Origin: Nitrospira sp.
GTDB taxonomy: Bacteria; Nitrospirota; Nitrospiria; Nitrospirales; Nitrospiraceae
NCBI GenBank assembly: GCA_024998595.1
Contig: JACOEK010000004.1
Span: forward strand, 186,001 to 250,000
Reading direction: 5' to 3'
DNA: 64,000 bases
Positions 10,421 to 24,200 of the stretch are shown in pieces (positions within the stretch are counted from its first letter, which is position 1; every line of letters starts with the position of its first letter). A program made the position numbers and the translations under genes. The notes beneath the pieces are model-generated. The model was given only the letters and a program-made list of their open reading frames with translations. It searched no databases and was not told where the DNA came from.

Positions 10421-13400
10421 ATGCAGGCGAACACGAGCAATCAGGGAACGACTGACCGGGTGCCCGGCGGCGGGCTCATGAACATCGAGGCGGTGTACCC
10501 GCTCTCTCCCATGCAGGAAGGCATGCTGTTTCATACGCTGATGAATCCCGGCACCGGTATCTATTTGATGCAGAACCGGTACTGCGTGGAGGGTGACTTG
10601 GACCAGGCGGTGTTTCGTCGCGCATGGATACAGGTCATCGCGCGTCATTCGATCCTGCGGACATCCTTTGTCTGGAAAAGTCAGAAGCGTCCTCTCCAGG
10701 CCGTCCACAAGGAGGTCGACGTGCCCTTGGATATCATGGACTGGCGAGAAAAGGATCGTGCGAACCAAATTGCCGACTTGGATACTCTGTTGCAGCAGGA
10801 ACTCGTTCAGGGATTCGACTTCGCCAAGCCCCCTCTGATGCGCTTGCGATTGATTCGCCTGAACGATCGCAGCTATCAGTTCGTGCACAGCTTTCACCAT
10901 ATCCTGCTCGACGAATGGTGCATCTCTCCGCTGCTGATGGATTTTCTGGCTCACTACGAAGCCTGCGCTCAAGGGCTCATCTGTCAGGCGGAAAAGCCGC
11001 GGCCCTATCGGGACTATATCGCCTGGCTGCAACGGCGCGATCTGGATGCCGCGAACCGGTTTTGGCAGGACTACTTGCAGGGCTTTTCGACTCCCACGCC
11101 GCTCGCCTATGACCGGCCTCCGGAAGGATTGGCCGACCAAAATGATGACGCGGCGGATCACTGCGTGCACCTGAGTGCGGATCTGACGGCGCGGCTCACG
11201 GCCCTGGCACAGCAACATCGCGTGACGCCGAACACCTTCGTGCAGGGAGCCTGGGCACTGCTCCTCGCGCATTACAGCGGTGAGAAGGACGTGCTGTTCG
11301 GAGTGACGGTAGCCGGCCGGCCGACGCAACTCGTCGGCGTCGAATCGGTGTTGGGCCTGTTCATCAATACCCTGCCGTTACGCGTGTCGGTGACGCCGGA
11401 TCGTCCGGTCATGGCCTGGTTGAAGGATCTGTTGGCGGAGAACGTGCGGCTTCGCGAGTACGAATACACGCCGCTCATTCAAATCCAACGATCGAGCGAA
11501 ATCCCGCGTGGAGAAGCGCTGTTTCACAGTTTGTTCGTCTTCGAAAACGCCCCGGTGGATCCCGCGCTCTGCGAGGGGCGGATCATGTTTCGCGCCGAAG
11601 AAGAACAGTATCGGGTGCACACGAACTATCCCATGACCGTGATGGGCTGGCCGGGCAAGGAAGTCGGACTCAAACTTTCCTACGACCGCCGCCTCTTCGA
11701 CTCCGAAACGGTCCTCCGGATGATCGGGCATTTAAAGGGTCTCTTGGAAAGCTTCATCACGCAGCCGGATTCCCGCATCGGCGACCTGCCTATGTTGGGT
11801 CGGGAAGAACGCGCACAGCTCCTGTTGCAAGGAATCGGGGAAACGGACAAGCCGCAGGACGAGCGCAGTTTCGCGCAGCGATTCGAAGCCGAGGTGCGGC
11901 GATCCCCCCAGGCCACCGCAGTCGTGTGCGACGATCGGTCGCTGACGTATGACGCCTTGAATCGTCGGGCCAATCGTGTGGCCCATCGGTTGAGCGCGAA
12001 GGGCATCGGTCCGGATGCGATCGTCGCCGTTTTGGATGAGCGCGGAACGGACCTGCTCACGATGATCCTTGGCTGTTTCAAAGCCGGAGGGGCCTATCTC
12101 CCGCTTGACCCGCACCATCCAGTCGCCCGTGTGGCCCGGCTGTTGGAATTGAGCCGTGTCTCGGCCGTCGTGACCTCGCGGCGTTTGAAGTCTCAGCTCG
12201 ACCAGGTCCTGTCGGCGATGTCGCAGGGCGCGCGACCATTTGTCGTGCTGCTGGATGATCTAGGAGAGGAGCCGGGGTCCGATGAGGATCGCGCGGTGCC
12301 CGCCCGTATGGATCAGTTGGCCTACGTCATCTATACGTCCGGCTCGACCGGCATTCCGAAGGGGGCAATGGTCACGATGGGTGGCATGCTCAACAATATC
12401 GACAGCAAGTTGAGCTCGTTGGCGATCGGGCCTCAGGATGTAATCGCACAGACCGCCTCTCAATGTTTCGACATTTCGGTATGGCAGTTCTTGACCGCGC
12501 TCTTGTGCGGCGCGAGCACCCATATCCTGACCGATGAGGTGGTTCGAGAGCCGTCGCGGCTGCTGACCCGACTCGACTCCGCGGGCATCACCATCTACGA
12601 AGCGGTGCCGGCCGTTCTGCAGGCCCTATTGGATGCGGGCGACTCCGCTGACGCGCCAGCCAAATTCTTCGCGCATGTGCGCTGGATCTTGCCGACGGGC
12701 GAAGCCCTACCGCCGGCCCTCTGTCGGCGCTGGTTCGAGCGTTATCCGAACATTCCCCTCATGAACGCCTACGGTCCGGCCGAATGTGCCGACGATGTGG
12801 CCGTCCATCCCATTCTGGAAGCACCGGCCGCGGATATCGTCCGGATGCCGATCGGCCGTGCGATTCAGCGCACACGGCTCTATGTCGTCAACCATTTGTT
12901 GGCACCGGTCCCGGTCGGTGTCTCGGGCGAACTCTGCATCGGCGGGATCGGTGTCGGTCGAGGGTACTTGGAGGATCCGTCCCGTACGGCCCACGTCTTC
13001 GTGCCCGATCCCTTCGTGAACGAGGCGGGAGCAAGGCTGTATCGCACCGGCGATCTGGCCCGCTACCGCCCTGACGGAACGATCGAGTATGTGGGGCGTG
13101 TCGATCATCAGGTCAAGATCCGCGGCTTCCGGATCGAGCTGGGGGAAATCGAGTCCTGCCTTGCCGGCCATGACGACGTTCGGGATGCCGCCGTCATCGT
13201 TCGAGAAGATCGTCCTGGAGACAAGCGATTGATCGCCTACGTCGTGCCGCAGGAAGGCCGTGCCGTGGATCAGGAACGGTTACGGACAGCGGTCCAGGCG
13301 CACCTCCCCGAGTACATGGTTCCTGCTCTGTTTCTCTCGCTCGATTCCCTGCCGCGCACTTCGAACGGGAAGGTGGACCGCCGGGCCTTACCCGCTCCCG

Positions 13401-16400
13401 AGTCAGACGGTCTCGACGGTTCATCCTACGTTGCCCCCCGCAACGTCACGGAGGAGCTGTTGGCCGGCATCTGGGCGGATATTCTCGGACTTGAGCGGGT
13501 CGGGGTCCGGGACCATTTCTTTGAGCTGGGAGGCCATTCCCTCTTGGCGACCCAGGTGGTGTCCCGCATCCGGAGCGCCTTTCATATCGACCTTCCGTTG
13601 CGGGCTGCGTTCGAATGTCCCACCATCGCCGATCTGGCGGCCACGGTGGATCGAGCACGCGTGGAGGGCGCCGGACCCCAGGCTCCCACCTTGAAGGCCG
13701 AGCGACGCGAAGGCCCGGCGCCGCTCTCGTTCGCGCAACAGCGTCTCTGGTTCCTGGCACAACTCGAACCGGAGAGCTGGTTGTACAACTTGTCATTCGG
13801 CATGCGGCTTCGCGGCCCGCTCGACGTGGAAGCGCTCCGCGCGAGTTTCGACGCCGTCGCAACGAAGCACGATCTCTTGCGTACCCGGTTCCTCACGGTC
13901 GAGGGGCGGCCGGTCCAGGCCATCGATGAATCTTCGGTCCTCCCGTTTGAACAACGGAATGGAGCCCCGATGCCGGACGAGGCATTGGACGAGTATGTCG
14001 CGCGCGCGGCGGCGCAGGAAGCTCAACGGCCCTTTGCCTTGGAAGGGGATCTTCTGTGGCGCGTCAATCTCATGCAATTGGCCGAGCAGGATCATCTGCT
14101 GCTCGTCACGTTGCACCATGCCATCGCGGATGGGTGGTCCTTGAATCTGCTCCTGTCCGATATGGTCGGGACGTATTCCGCGCTGCGCGCAGGAAAACCG
14201 TCGCCCTTGCCGGCGCCGACGGTGCGATATGCCGACTATGCGCGGTGGCAGCGGGATTGGATGACGGGAGAGATCCTGGATCGCGAACTGGGATACTGGA
14301 AGCGGACGCTCGCCGGTGCTCCATCCATGTTGAGTCTGCAGCCGGACCACGCCCGTCCCACGGTGCAAACCTTCCGTGGAGCGCGACAGAGTTTCACGGT
14401 GACGCCGGAGCTCACCGAGGCATTGCAGAAACTCAGCCGCCGACAGGGCGTCACGCTGTTCATGACTCTCCTCGCGGGCTTTCAAGTCCTGCTGCATCGC
14501 TACAGCGGCGATGTGGATCTTTCCATCGGCACACCGATCGCGAACCGCACCAGCCTGGAGACGGAAGAACTGATCGGGTTCTTCGTCAACACCCTGGTGC
14601 TCAGAACCGACTTGAGCGGCAATCCACGCTTCGTCGATTTGCTCGACCGTGTGCGGGAGGTCGTGCTGGGTGCGCAGAGCCACCAGGACGTGCCGTTCGA
14701 ACAGGTGGTCGATGCCTTGAGTCCCGCACGGGATCTGAGCCATGCGCCGCTGTTTCAAGTGATGTTTGCGCTGCAGACTCTCGGCCGGCAGGCGATGGAG
14801 ATTCCCGATTTGACGGTCGAGCCGGTGGAGGTCGATCCCGGCAGCGCGAAATTCGATCTCTCGCTCGAAATGACGCTGGCGCCGGAGGGCCTCACCGGCT
14901 TCTTTGAATTTAATCGAGATCTGTTCGAATCCGCCACCATCGAACGCATGAGCGCTCACTTTTTGACTCTCATCGAGAAGCTCGTCGCCGAGCCGCAACG
15001 AAAGCTCGCCGCGTTTCCTTTGATGGGAGCGGCGGAGCGGGCGCAGGTGGTGGCGGGGTGGAACGACACGGCGCGGGCGTACCCGACGATAGCCGTCCCG
15101 GCCCTGATCCAGGCGCAGGCCGCGCGGACTCCGGCGGCCGTGGCCGTGCGGGCCGGGGAGTTGACCCTGACCTATGCGGCACTGCTCACGCAGGCCGGTC
15201 AATTGGCCCAAGCGCTCCGGGCCCGCGGCATCGGTCCCGAGTCCCTCGTGGCGGTGGCGCTGGAGCGCTCCGTGGACCTCGTCGTGGCCTTACTGGGCAC
15301 GTGGTACGCGGGTGCCGCCTTCGTGCCGCTCGATCCCTCCTATCCCGTCGAACGCCTCCGCTACATGCTCGACGACAGCCAGGCGGCGCTGCTCCTGACC
15401 GATACCGCCCAGGCGGCCCGGCTCGCCCCGGCCGGTCCGACACTCTGTGTGGATCAGGACCGCGCCGCACGGGCAGCCTACCCGGCGACGCCCGTGACGG
15501 TGACCCCGGCCGACGCGCAGCTCGCCTACGTCCTCTACACCTCCGGGTCCACCGGCCGGCCCAAAGGCGCCGGCAACACCCATGCAGGTTTGCGCAACCG
15601 GCTCCAGTGGATGCAAGAGGCCTATGGCCTGACCGCCGCCGACCGCGTACTGCAAAAAACCCCGATCAGCTTTGACGTCTCCGTCTGGGAATTCTTCTGG
15701 CCGCTTCTCGTCGGCGCCGAACTGGTCATGGCTGAGCCGGGCGCGCATAAGGACCCGGTCCGTCTGATCGACCACCTCGAGCGCCATGGCATTACGACCC
15801 TGCATTTTGTGCCGCCGTTGCTCCAGGCGTTCCTCGACACGCCGGGCGTGGCTCGCTGCCGGAGTCTGCGCCAGATCCTCTGCAGCGGCGAAGCCTTGCC
15901 GGCCACGCTGCCGCCGCGCGTGCAGGAGCTGCTGCCGGGGGTGGCCCTGCACAACCTCTATGGCCCGACCGAAGCGGCGATCGACGTCACCGCCTGGACC
16001 TGCCCGACGCCGCCGGCCGCCACCGTGCCGATCGGGCGGCCCATTGCCAATCTCCAGATCTATGTCCTGGACCCGCAGGGGGAGCCGGTGCCTATCGGGG
16101 TGCCGGGGGAGTGCTACCTCGGCGGGATCGGCGTGGGCCGCGGCTACCATCGGCGGCCGGACCTGACGGCCGACCGCTTCGTGCCGGATCCGTTCAGTCC
16201 CCACCCCGGGCAGCGGCTCTATCGCACCGGCGATCTCGTGCGGTCGCGCCCCGACGGCGCCCTCGAGTACCTGGGGCGGTTGGATCACCAGGTCAAGATT
16301 CGGGGCGTGCGCATCGAGCTGGGCGAAGTGGAAGCGGCGTTGCGCCAGCAGCCGGGAGTGCGGGAGGCCGTGGTCGTGGCCCGGCGCGAGGGTGCGGGCG

Positions 16401-18295
16401 GGGCGCGACTCATCGGCTATGTGACAACGCAGGCGGAGCTGCCGGTCGACCCGGCGGCACTGCGCCAGGCCCTGGCGCGCACCCTGCCGGAGTATCTGGT
16501 CCCGGCGGTCGTGGTCCGGCTGGCGCAGTTGCCGCTCAGTCCGAACGGGAAGGTGGATCGGCAGGCCTTGCCGGCGCCGGCGTGGGAGGCGCAGCGCACC
16601 ACGGCCTATGCGGCACCGGCGACGGAGCTCGAACACCGTTTGGCCGCCATCTGGGCCCAGGTGCTCGGCCTCGCCCAGGTCGGCCGCCATGACAACTTCT
16701 TCGAACTCGGCGGGGATTCGATTCTCGGTCTTCAAGTGATTGCGCAGGCCAAACAAGTCGGGCTGTCCCTCACACCGCGACAGTTGTTTCAGCAGCAAAC
16801 GGTCGAAGCCCTCGCTGCGGCGACGCAGATCGAGGCGGATACGGCACCGGTCATACAGGCTGACCAAGGAGTTGTATCGGGGACATTCCCGATGACCCCG
16901 GCCCAACGGTGGTGGTTCGAGCAACGATTGGCGGAACCCCATCACTGGAACCAATCGCTCATGGTTACGATGTCCGAGCCGCCCGATCGCACCAGACTAT
17001 CGCAGGCGATTCAGCGGCTGCTCGATCAGCATGACGGGTTGCGCTGCCGCTTCGATCGTACCGACGGGGAGAACGCCAAAATCGAGGCAGCTTTGTCTTC
17101 CGGCGAGGCCTTAGTCGTGGTCGACCTCGATCATCTCGCCGACACTGAAGTGCCGGCCGCGATCGCACGCGAGGCCGAACGGTATCAACACAGCCTGGAT
17201 ATCGAAGGGGGGCCGTTGTTCCGCGCCGTGCTGTTCCGGTTGGGATCGCACCGACCCGCCACGTTGCTGCTCATCGCGCACCATCTCGTAGTGGACGGAG
17301 TGTCCTGGCGCATTCTGTTGGAGGATCTCCAGCGAGCCTATCTCCATAGGGAGGGAGCTCCATCGACGCCGCAACTCAAAACGACGTCGATCAAACAGTG
17401 GACGGAAGCGGCGCAACATGCCGCCGGGTCCGAAGCCGTTCTGAGCGAGTTGGGCTTCTGGGAGAAGCAGGATTCCCCTCAGGAATGTTCGCTTCCGCTT
17501 GACGATCCTGCGGCAGATCGGACGGAAGCATCCGCAGACACGTGCTCCGTGCAGTTCACCAGAGAGGAGACGGAAGCGCTGTTGCGGGAAGCTCCCGCCG
17601 CCTACCATACGCAGGTGAACGACATCCTGTTGGCGGCCTTGGCCCAAACGTTCCACCGTTGGACGGGGAAGGATCATCTCTTGTTGGATTTGGAAGGTCA
17701 CGGCCGCGAGCCGTTCGTGGCCGGAACCGATCTGTCGCGGACCGTCGGATGGTTCACGAGCATCTACCCCTTCTTGCTGCGGCTTCCCCAGGGCTCGACC
17801 GGTGAGGTGGTGAAGGGGGTCAAGGAGCAGCTCCGGGCCGTCCCTTCAGGCGGGGTCGGCTACGGATTGCTGCGGTACCTGTCCCGCCATCCCGATGCCG
17901 CCGGTCTCCGGCATCAGACCGCTCCGCAGATCTGCTTCAACTATCTGGGTCAACTGGATCGGGGAACGAACGGACAAACGCTCTTTGAGTTGGCCGGCGG
18001 ACCTACTGGCAAGGAGCATGGGGCATCCAACCGCATGCGGTACGAGTTCAACATCAACGCCGACATCACCGATGGCTGCCTCACCGTGAGCTGGACCTGC
18101 AGTGCCGCCAGAGTCTCTCGGGCGACGATGGATATGCTGGCGGCCTCGTACCGCCGACATCTGCGCGAGTTGATCGCTCATTGTTGCTCGCCGGAGGCGG
18201 GCGGCTATACCCCGTCGGATTTTCCGGACGTCCAGCTCGGCCAGGACGACCTCGACACCATTCTTCAGTCCATGGAGCGAAGTCATGCGCGATAA
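10421..18295 (+). CDS. NRPS2: C-A(Dab)-T-C-A(Ser)-T-E
   Basis: This 2624-residue synthetase starts two bases after the NRPS1 stop, with GGAG upstream. C1 ([13 protein letters not shown] near 26) has the variant active site HHILLDEW at 159-166. A1 (TSGSTG near 639, FDISVW 683-688) again reads D-I-W-E-L-T-A-D-D-K, the Dab code. T1 carries Ser1040. C2 ([12 protein letters not shown] near 1102) has HHAIADGWS at 1232. A2 reads the serine code D-V-W-H-L-S-L-I-D-K and is nearly identical to NRPS1 A2. T2 carries Ser2100. The C-terminal domain is an epimerase: [10 protein letters not shown] at 2287, then [14 protein letters not shown] and [10 protein letters not shown]. The serine would therefore be passed on as D-Ser, which fits the DCL-type C domain that opens NRPS3. 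Confidence 0.93.
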   Translation: MQANTSNQGTTDRVPGGGLMNIEAVYPLSPMQEGMLFHTLMNPGTGIYLMQNRYCVEGDLDQAVFRRAWIQVIARHSILRTSFVWKSQKRPLQAVHKEVDVPLDIMDWREKDRANQIADLDTLLQQELVQGFDFAKPPLMRLRLIRLNDRSYQFVHSFHHILLDEWCISPLLMDFLAHYEACAQGLICQAEKPRPYRDYIAWLQRRDLDAANRFWQDYLQGFSTPTPLAYDRPPEGLADQNDDAADHCVHLSADLTARLTALAQQHRVTPNTFVQGAWALLLAHYSGEKDVLFGVTVAGRPTQLVGVESVLGLFINTLPLRVSVTPDRPVMAWLKDLLAENVRLREYEYTPLIQIQRSSEIPRGEALFHSLFVFENAPVDPALCEGRIMFRAEEEQYRVHTNYPMTVMGWPGKEVGLKLSYDRRLFDSETVLRMIGHLKGLLESFITQPDSRIGDLPMLGREERAQLLLQGIGETDKPQDERSFAQRFEAEVRRSPQATAVVCDDRSLTYDALNRRANRVAHRLSAKGIGPDAIVAVLDERGTDLLTMILGCFKAGGAYLPLDPHHPVARVARLLELSRVSAVVTSRRLKSQLDQVLSAMSQGARPFVVLLDDLGEEPGSDEDRAVPARMDQLAYVIYTSGSTGIPKGAMVTMGGMLNNIDSKLSSLAIGPQDVIAQTASQCFDISVWQFLTALLCGASTHILTDEVVREPSRLLTRLDSAGITIYEAVPAVLQALLDAGDSADAPAKFFAHVRWILPTGEALPPALCRRWFERYPNIPLMNAYGPAECADDVAVHPILEAPAADIVRMPIGRAIQRTRLYVVNHLLAPVPVGVSGELCIGGIGVGRGYLEDPSRTAHVFVPDPFVNEAGARLYRTGDLARYRPDGTIEYVGRVDHQVKIRGFRIELGEIESCLAGHDDVRDAAVIVREDRPGDKRLIAYVVPQEGRAVDQERLRTAVQAHLPEYMVPALFLSLDSLPRTSNGKVDRRALPAPESDGLDGSSYVAPRNVTEELLAGIWADILGLERVGVRDHFFELGGHSLLATQVVSRIRSAFHIDLPLRAAFECPTIADLAATVDRARVEGAGPQAPTLKAERREGPAPLSFAQQRLWFLAQLEPESWLYNLSFGMRLRGPLDVEALRASFDAVATKHDLLRTRFLTVEGRPVQAIDESSVLPFEQRNGAPMPDEALDEYVARAAAQEAQRPFALEGDLLWRVNLMQLAEQDHLLLVTLHHAIADGWSLNLLLSDMVGTYSALRAGKPSPLPAPTVRYADYARWQRDWMTGEILDRELGYWKRTLAGAPSMLSLQPDHARPTVQTFRGARQSFTVTPELTEALQKLSRRQGVTLFMTLLAGFQVLLHRYSGDVDLSIGTPIANRTSLETEELIGFFVNTLVLRTDLSGNPRFVDLLDRVREVVLGAQSHQDVPFEQVVDALSPARDLSHAPLFQVMFALQTLGRQAMEIPDLTVEPVEVDPGSAKFDLSLEMTLAPEGLTGFFEFNRDLFESATIERMSAHFLTLIEKLVAEPQRKLAAFPLMGAAERAQVVAGWNDTARAYPTIAVPALIQAQAARTPAAVAVRAGELTLTYAALLTQAGQLAQALRARGIGPESLVAVALERSVDLVVALLGTWYAGAAFVPLDPSYPVERLRYMLDDSQAALLLTDTAQAARLAPAGPTLCVDQDRAARAAYPATPVTVTPADAQLAYVLYTSGSTGRPKGAGNTHAGLRNRLQWMQEAYGLTAADRVLQKTPISFDVSVWEFFWPLLVGAELVMAEPGAHKDPVRLIDHLERHGITTLHFVPPLLQAFLDTPGVARCRSLRQILCSGEALPATLPPRVQELLPGVALHNLYGPTEAAIDVTAWTCPTPPAATVPIGRPIANLQIYVLDPQGEPVPIGVPGECYLGGIGVGRGYHRRPDLTADRFVPDPFSPHPGQRLYRTGDLVRSRPDGALEYLGRLDHQVKIRGVRIELGEVEAALRQQPGVREAVVVARREGAGGARLIGYVTTQAELPVDPAALRQALARTLPEYLVPAVVVRLAQLPLSPNGKVDRQALPAPAWEAQRTTAYAAPATELEHRLAAIWAQVLGLAQVGRHDNFFELGGDSILGLQVIAQAKQVGLSLTPRQLFQQQTVEALAAATQIEADTAPVIQADQGVVSGTFPMTPAQRWWFEQRLAEPHHWNQSLMVTMSEPPDRTRLSQAIQRLLDQHDGLRCRFDRTDGENAKIEAALSSGEALVVVDLDHLADTEVPAAIAREAERYQHSLDIEGGPLFRAVLFRLGSHRPATLLLIAHHLVVDGVSWRILLEDLQRAYLHREGAPSTPQLKTTSIKQWTEAAQHAAGSEAVLSELGFWEKQDSPQECSLPLDDPAADRTEASADTCSVQFTREETEALLREAPAAYHTQVNDILLAALAQTFHRWTGKDHLLLDLEGHGREPFVAGTDLSRTVGWFTSIYPFLLRLPQGSTGEVVKGVKEQLRAVPSGGVGYGLLRYLSRHPDAAGLRHQTAPQICFNYLGQLDRGTNGQTLFELAGGPTGKEHGASNRMRYEFNINADITDGCLTVSWTCSAARVSRATMDMLAASYRRHLRELIAHCCSPEAGGYTPSDFPDVQLGQDDLDTILQSMERSHAR
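15020..16722 (+). repeat. Near-identical A-T(Ser) cassette, copy 2
   Basis: This is the second copy of the unit at 8496-10198. It begins after C2 of NRPS2 and ends at the GGDSI core of T2, immediately before the sequence diverges into an epimerase-linked carrier tail. Both flanks differ from those of copy 1, so the exchange covers the A domain and the first part of the T domain only. Confidence 0.95.
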
Positions 18296-21200
18296 CCAGC
18301 ACATCGAAGCTATGTATTATTTGTCCCCGCTCCAGCAGGGGCTGCTCTTTCATCGCCTCGCCGACCCCGCAGCCGATCCGTACTTCTATCAGTATGCGTA
18401 TCGCCTGCAAGGAAACTTGCGCCTCGATGCGTTCGAGCGGGCATGGCAATCGGTGGTGGAGCGCCATGCCGTACTGCGGACGGCGTTCATCTGGGAAGGT
18501 GTGGAGAAACCGCTGCAGGTCGTTCGCCGGCAGGTGGTGCTTCCGATCGAGCGGCACGATTGGCGCGGGGTGCCTGAGGACGAACAACGGCTGCGATTCA
18601 CATCCCTGCTCCAACAGGATCGTGCCGCAGGCATCGATTTGCTCAAGCCACCTCTGATGCGGCTGCATGTGATCCGCCAGGGCGAGCAAGAGTGGGTGTT
18701 GGTCAACAGCCACCACCACATGCTTCTCGATGGCTGGAGCATGGCCATCGTGCTGCGCGACGTGTTGACGGCATACGAGACGTTCCTGCCGGGGCAGGCA
18801 TCGACGTTCAAGTCCCCCCGGCCTTATCGAGACTACATTTCCTGGGTCAATCGGCAGGACATGAAACAGGCAGAAGCTTATTGGCGTGACGGATTAACTG
18901 GCTTCGAGCGTCCCACTCCCATACCGATCGGGGCTCCGTCGGAACACACGCCTGCCGAAACATTGCCGTTTGCAGAACAATCTCTTCGCTTGCCGGCGGA
19001 CAAGGCCGGCTCACTGCAGGCCTTCGCCAAACAGACCAAGGTCACGGTCAATACGGTCCTGCAAGGTGCGTGGGCTCTGCTGTTACATCGCTACAGCGGA
19101 GCCAGAGATCTCGTGTTCGGGGCGACCGTTTCAGGACGGACGCCGGAACTGACCGGCGTGGACGAAATGGTGGGTCTTTTCATCAACAGCTTGCCGATTC
19201 GTGTCACGGTTCGGCCGGAGCAGAAGCTGACGGAGTTCCTGCGCAGCTTGCAGGAGCACAATGCGACACTGCGGCAATTTGAATGGACTCCTCTCAGCGA
19301 CATCCAGCGATGGAGCGACGTTCCCAATGGCACTCCGCTGTTCGAGAGTCTCATCGTATTTGAAAGTTATCCCGAGGCCGACGATGACGGGACTGCACCG
19401 ACGCTGGCCGTCGAACCGCTGGCCGCAGCATCGAGCGGCGCCTATACCCTGACGCAGGGACGCAACAACTATCCGATTTCTCTGATGGTGGAACCGGGAC
19501 GCGACCTCAAGGTCATTGTCTGTTATGCCCATCACCGGTTTGCCCATGCGGCGATCACTCGCATGATCAGGCACCTGGAGCAGCTACTGGCCGCGATGGT
19601 GGAGGCTCCCCATGCATTGCTCGGCAACATCGCTCTGACGGCGGAAGGGGAACAACGGCAATTCGCGGAATGGAATGAATCGTGTTCATCAGGCGAGCCG
19701 GAGCAGACCTGCATCCATCACCTGATTGCCGATCAGATGGAAGCGCATCCCGAGACGCTTGCGGTGGTGACCAAGACGGAGCGGGTAACTTATCGGGAGC
19801 TGGACCGTCGTGCAGACCAATTGGCACGGTACCTGAGGGCGCAGGGGCTACGGTCGGATGACCGGGTCGGCCTTTGTCTCGACCGATCCTTGGATCTGGT
19901 GGTTGGCATCCTGGCCGTACTCAAGGCCGGCGGAGCGTATGTTCCCCTGGATCCGACCTATCCTCAGGAACGCCTCACGGCCATGATTGCCGACAGTGAT
20001 GCGCGTCTCATCCTCAGCCGCAGTGATCAATCTCAAGGACTGGACGGCTGTCCGGCGCGTCTCGTCCTCTTGGATCGCCAAGCGGAGGAGATTGCGGCAT
20101 GCGGTGAATCGGCTCACGCCCTTCCGGTTTCCCCGCACAATCTCGCCTACGTGATTTATACATCCGGTTCTACAGGCCGTCCGAAGGGAGTAGCCGTCGA
20201 ACACCGGCAGGTGACGGCCTATGTGAACGCGATCCTGCAGCTTGAGCCGGTCGCGGCCGGAACAAATATGGCGGCCGTGTCGACGGTGGCGGCCGATCTC
20301 GGTAATACCGCGCTCTTCGGCGCGCTCTGTTCAGGGCGCACGCTTCATCTATTGCCGACCGAAGACAGCTTCGACCCCGATGCGATGGCGACCGCCATGC
20401 ACGACCGGAACATCGAGGTCCTCAAGATCGTGCCGAGCCACCTGCGTGGGCTCCTTGACGCAGCACATCCCGAACATGTGTTGCCTTCGCGTTGTGTGAT
20501 CCTCGGAGGTGAAGCGCTGCGCGGAGAACTGGTCCGGCACATCCGCCGGCTTGCTCCGGGCTGCACCATCGTCAACCATTACGGGCCGACAGAAACCACC
20601 ATCGGCGTGTTGGCCCATGTGGTCGAGGAATCGGCAGACCAGTCGGCAACCGACGCGCCGATCGGGCGTCCTTTTTCATTCGTGCAGGCCCATATCCTCG
20701 ACGGCGTCGGATTACCGGCTCCTGTCGGCGTGCCGGGGGAACTGTACGTCGGCGGCGCGCAAGTGACGCGGGGCTATCTCAACCGGCCGGAGGCAACGGC
20801 AGAGCGGTTCATTCCTGATGCCTTCAGTCGTCGTCCCGGGGCCAGGCTGTACCGTACGGGCGACAGGGCAACCAGACGAACCGACGGGACCATCGAATTT
20901 TTGGGGCGCGTCGATCATCAGGTGAAGATTCGAGGATTCCGCATTGAGCTCGGAGACATCGAGGCGCAATTGCGGCGTGAAATCGGCGTCTCCGATGCGG
21001 TCGCCGTCGTACGCGGACAACCGGACGGTACCCAACAGCTCGTGGCGTATCTGGCAGGGCCTCCTACGCTGGATACCGAAGCCATTCGAACCAGACTGGC
21101 CCGACGCCTTCCCGATTACATGGTGCCGCAGATCTTCGTGCGTCTGGACGCATTTCCGCTGACGGCCAACGGCAAACTGGACCGGAGCGGTCTGCCCGAC

Positions 21201-24200
21201 CCCGGTTTGCAGACCACCTCCGCTTCGACGCCCTACGTCGCGCCGCGAAGCAGGCCCGAGGAGATCCTGGCCGGAATCTGGCAGACCGTCCTGCAGGTCG
21301 AGCGAGTCGGCGTGCACGACAACTTTTTTGCATTGGGCGGCGACTCGATCCGTACGCTGCAGGTGATTGCCCGCGCCAACCGCGAGGGCGTGAAACTGAC
21401 TCCCAAACAATTGTTCGAACATCAGACCATTGCCTCAGCGGCGGCCGTCGCGCAGGTGAAGGAGGCGGCACCGGTCCACGCTGAACCAGTCATGACAGGG
21501 AAGCAGGAGGTCCAATCCACGGCCGTCGAACGCAGTACAGCAATAGAGCCGGCTCCCCCGACGCCACTCGCAAGCTCAGCCTTCCCGAACTTCCCGCTCA
21601 CGGGCCTGACACCGGAGGCCCTAGCGGAGCGACGCCAGGATTGGACAGCGATTGAAGATTGTTATCCCTTGTCGCCGATGCAGGAAGGCATGTTGTTTCA
21701 CAGCTTGATGAATCCCGGTTCCGGCATCTATCTGATGCAGCAGTTTTATGCCTGGGAGGGGACACTCGACCGGGACGCGTTCGGCCGGGCGTGGCAACAC
21801 GTCATCGACCGACATCCGATTCTCCGAACGTCCTTCATGTGGAAAGATCTGCCGGCACCGCTTCAGGTCGTTCACCGCCTGGTCAAGGCGGAGGACGTGA
21901 TTCAGGACCTGGATTGGACCGGCATGAGCGACGCGCAGCAGCAGACCGGCATGGGAGAGTTGCTGGAGCGGGAGCTGAAGCTCGGCCTGGATTTCGATCG
22001 GGCCCCGTTGATGCGGATTCGCCTCGTCCGGCGCAGTCCAGACCGGTATGCCATCGTGCGGAGTTTCCACCACATTCTGACCGACGACTGGTGTTTCTCG
22101 CTGCTGATGATGGACTTTCTCACCCACTACGATGCCTGTCTTCAAGGACAGGTACCGGATCAGCCCAAGCCGACTCCGTACCGCGAGTACATCGCCTGGT
22201 TGCAACGGCAAGATCAGCCTGCGGCGGAACAATTCTGGAAACAGGAATTGGCCGGATTTTCTACTCCGACCCCGCTTGGAATCGAGCGGCTCGACCCTGA
22301 CAGCTCCTCGACCGGAGCCGCCGTGAGCGACGTGTTCATGGAATTGACCCCGGCCGTTTCCGAGCGTCTGCGGACCTTGGCGCAGGACCATCACCTGACT
22401 CCGAATACCTTCGTGCAAGGAGCCTGGGCCATTCTGCTGTCGCGATACAGCGGTGATCCCGAGGTGTTGTTCGGTGTCACGGTCGCGGGAAGACCGACCG
22501 ACTTACCGGGCGTGGAGGACATCGTGGGCCTCTTCATCAACACCCTGCCGCTTCGCGTGACCGTCACGCCGGATCTACCGGTCATGACGTGGCTTCGGCA
22601 CCTCCTGGCGGAGAACTATCGCATCAGACAGTACGAATACGCCCCGTTGGTGCGCATTCAGCAATGGAGCGACGTTCCGTCGGGACAGGCCCTGTTCCGC
22701 AGCCTGCTCGTCTTCGAGAACGCTCCGAAGGATGCGCGGCTCGGAGAAGAACGGGACGACCGATCCCTGTCCTACGATCAGGATCGGGTGCACACGAACT
22801 ATCCCATGACCGTCGTCGGCTATCCCGGCGAGTCGATGGGGGTGCGCCTTTCGTACGATCGGCGCCTCTTCGATTCTACTGATGTGGCGAGGATGTTGGA
22901 CCATCTCAAGCGGTTGCTCGAATCCATGGCCGCGATGCCGGACCGGACGATCCGCGACCTTCCAATGTTGGATGAACAGGAACGGATCCTGTTGCTGACG
23001 CAGTGGAATGCCAGCGATGGCCACGGGCCGGCGATCGATTTTCCTGCCCTGTTCGATGCTCAGGTGCGGAGAACACCCGCGGCGGTAGCGGTGGAGTGCG
23101 GCGACCTCCGGCTGACCTACGACGAACTCAGTCGCGCCGCCGACGGCGTCGCTCGCGGATTACGAGAACGGGGCGTCGGGCCCGATGACATTGTGGCATT
23201 GCTCGACGACAGAAGCCCGGCCCTGCTGTCGATGATCGTGGGAGTGCTGAAGGCCCACGCCGCCTATCTGCCCCTGGATCCTCACCATCCGGGAGAGCGT
23301 CTGTCGCAGATTGTCTCCTCCGCTCGTGTGAAGGTCCTGCTGGCGGGACCGCGCCATGCTGCCTTGGCGTCAACCGTCGTCGGCATGATGGCAGAAGGGA
23401 TGAGACCACTGCTCCTGTCTGTAGCGGACATGAATCAGGATGGGAGAGCAGAAGAACCCGTAGCGGGCGCCACGGTGTCCAACCGCCTTGCCTATGTCAT
23501 TTTCACCTCCGGATCCACCGGCAGACCCAAGGGGGCCATGGTGGAATCGCGGGGGATGATGAATCACCTGACCAGCAAAATCCCGACACTGAATCTGACA
23601 CCTGCGGACGTGATTGCTCAGACCGCTTCGCAATGTTTCGATATCTCGGTCTGGCAATTCCTGACTCCACTGCTCTGCGGTGCCCGCGTGCAGATCATCC
23701 CCGACGAGGTGGTCCGGGATGCGCAACGTCTCTTGATCGAAGTCGCCACGCGCGGCGTCTCGGTGCTGGAGCTGGTGCCCTCCCTGCTGGGTGGATTCCT
23801 GGATGGACCGTCGCTCCCGCTTCCGCAGTTGCGTTGGTTGCTGCCCACGGGCGAGGCCTTACCGCCGGCCCTGTCCCGTCGCTGGTTCACTCGGTATCCG
23901 GACATTCCCCTGCTGAATGCGTACGGGCCGGCCGAATGTTCTGACGATGTGGCCCTGGCCTGCATCCGCGAAGCACCCGCCGAGATCGAGACCAGCATGC
24001 CGATCGGCCGGCCGATCCCCGGCGTGCGCTTGTATGTGTTGGACCGCGGCACGAACCTGATGCCTCCTGGAGTGGCCGGCGAGCTCTGTGTCGGCGGAGT
24101 GGCTGTGGGCCGCGGGTATCTTCATGATCCCGTAAGAACCGCCGAAGTCTTCGTGCCTGACCCCTTTGGATCCGAGCCGGGAAGCCGGCTCTACCGGACC

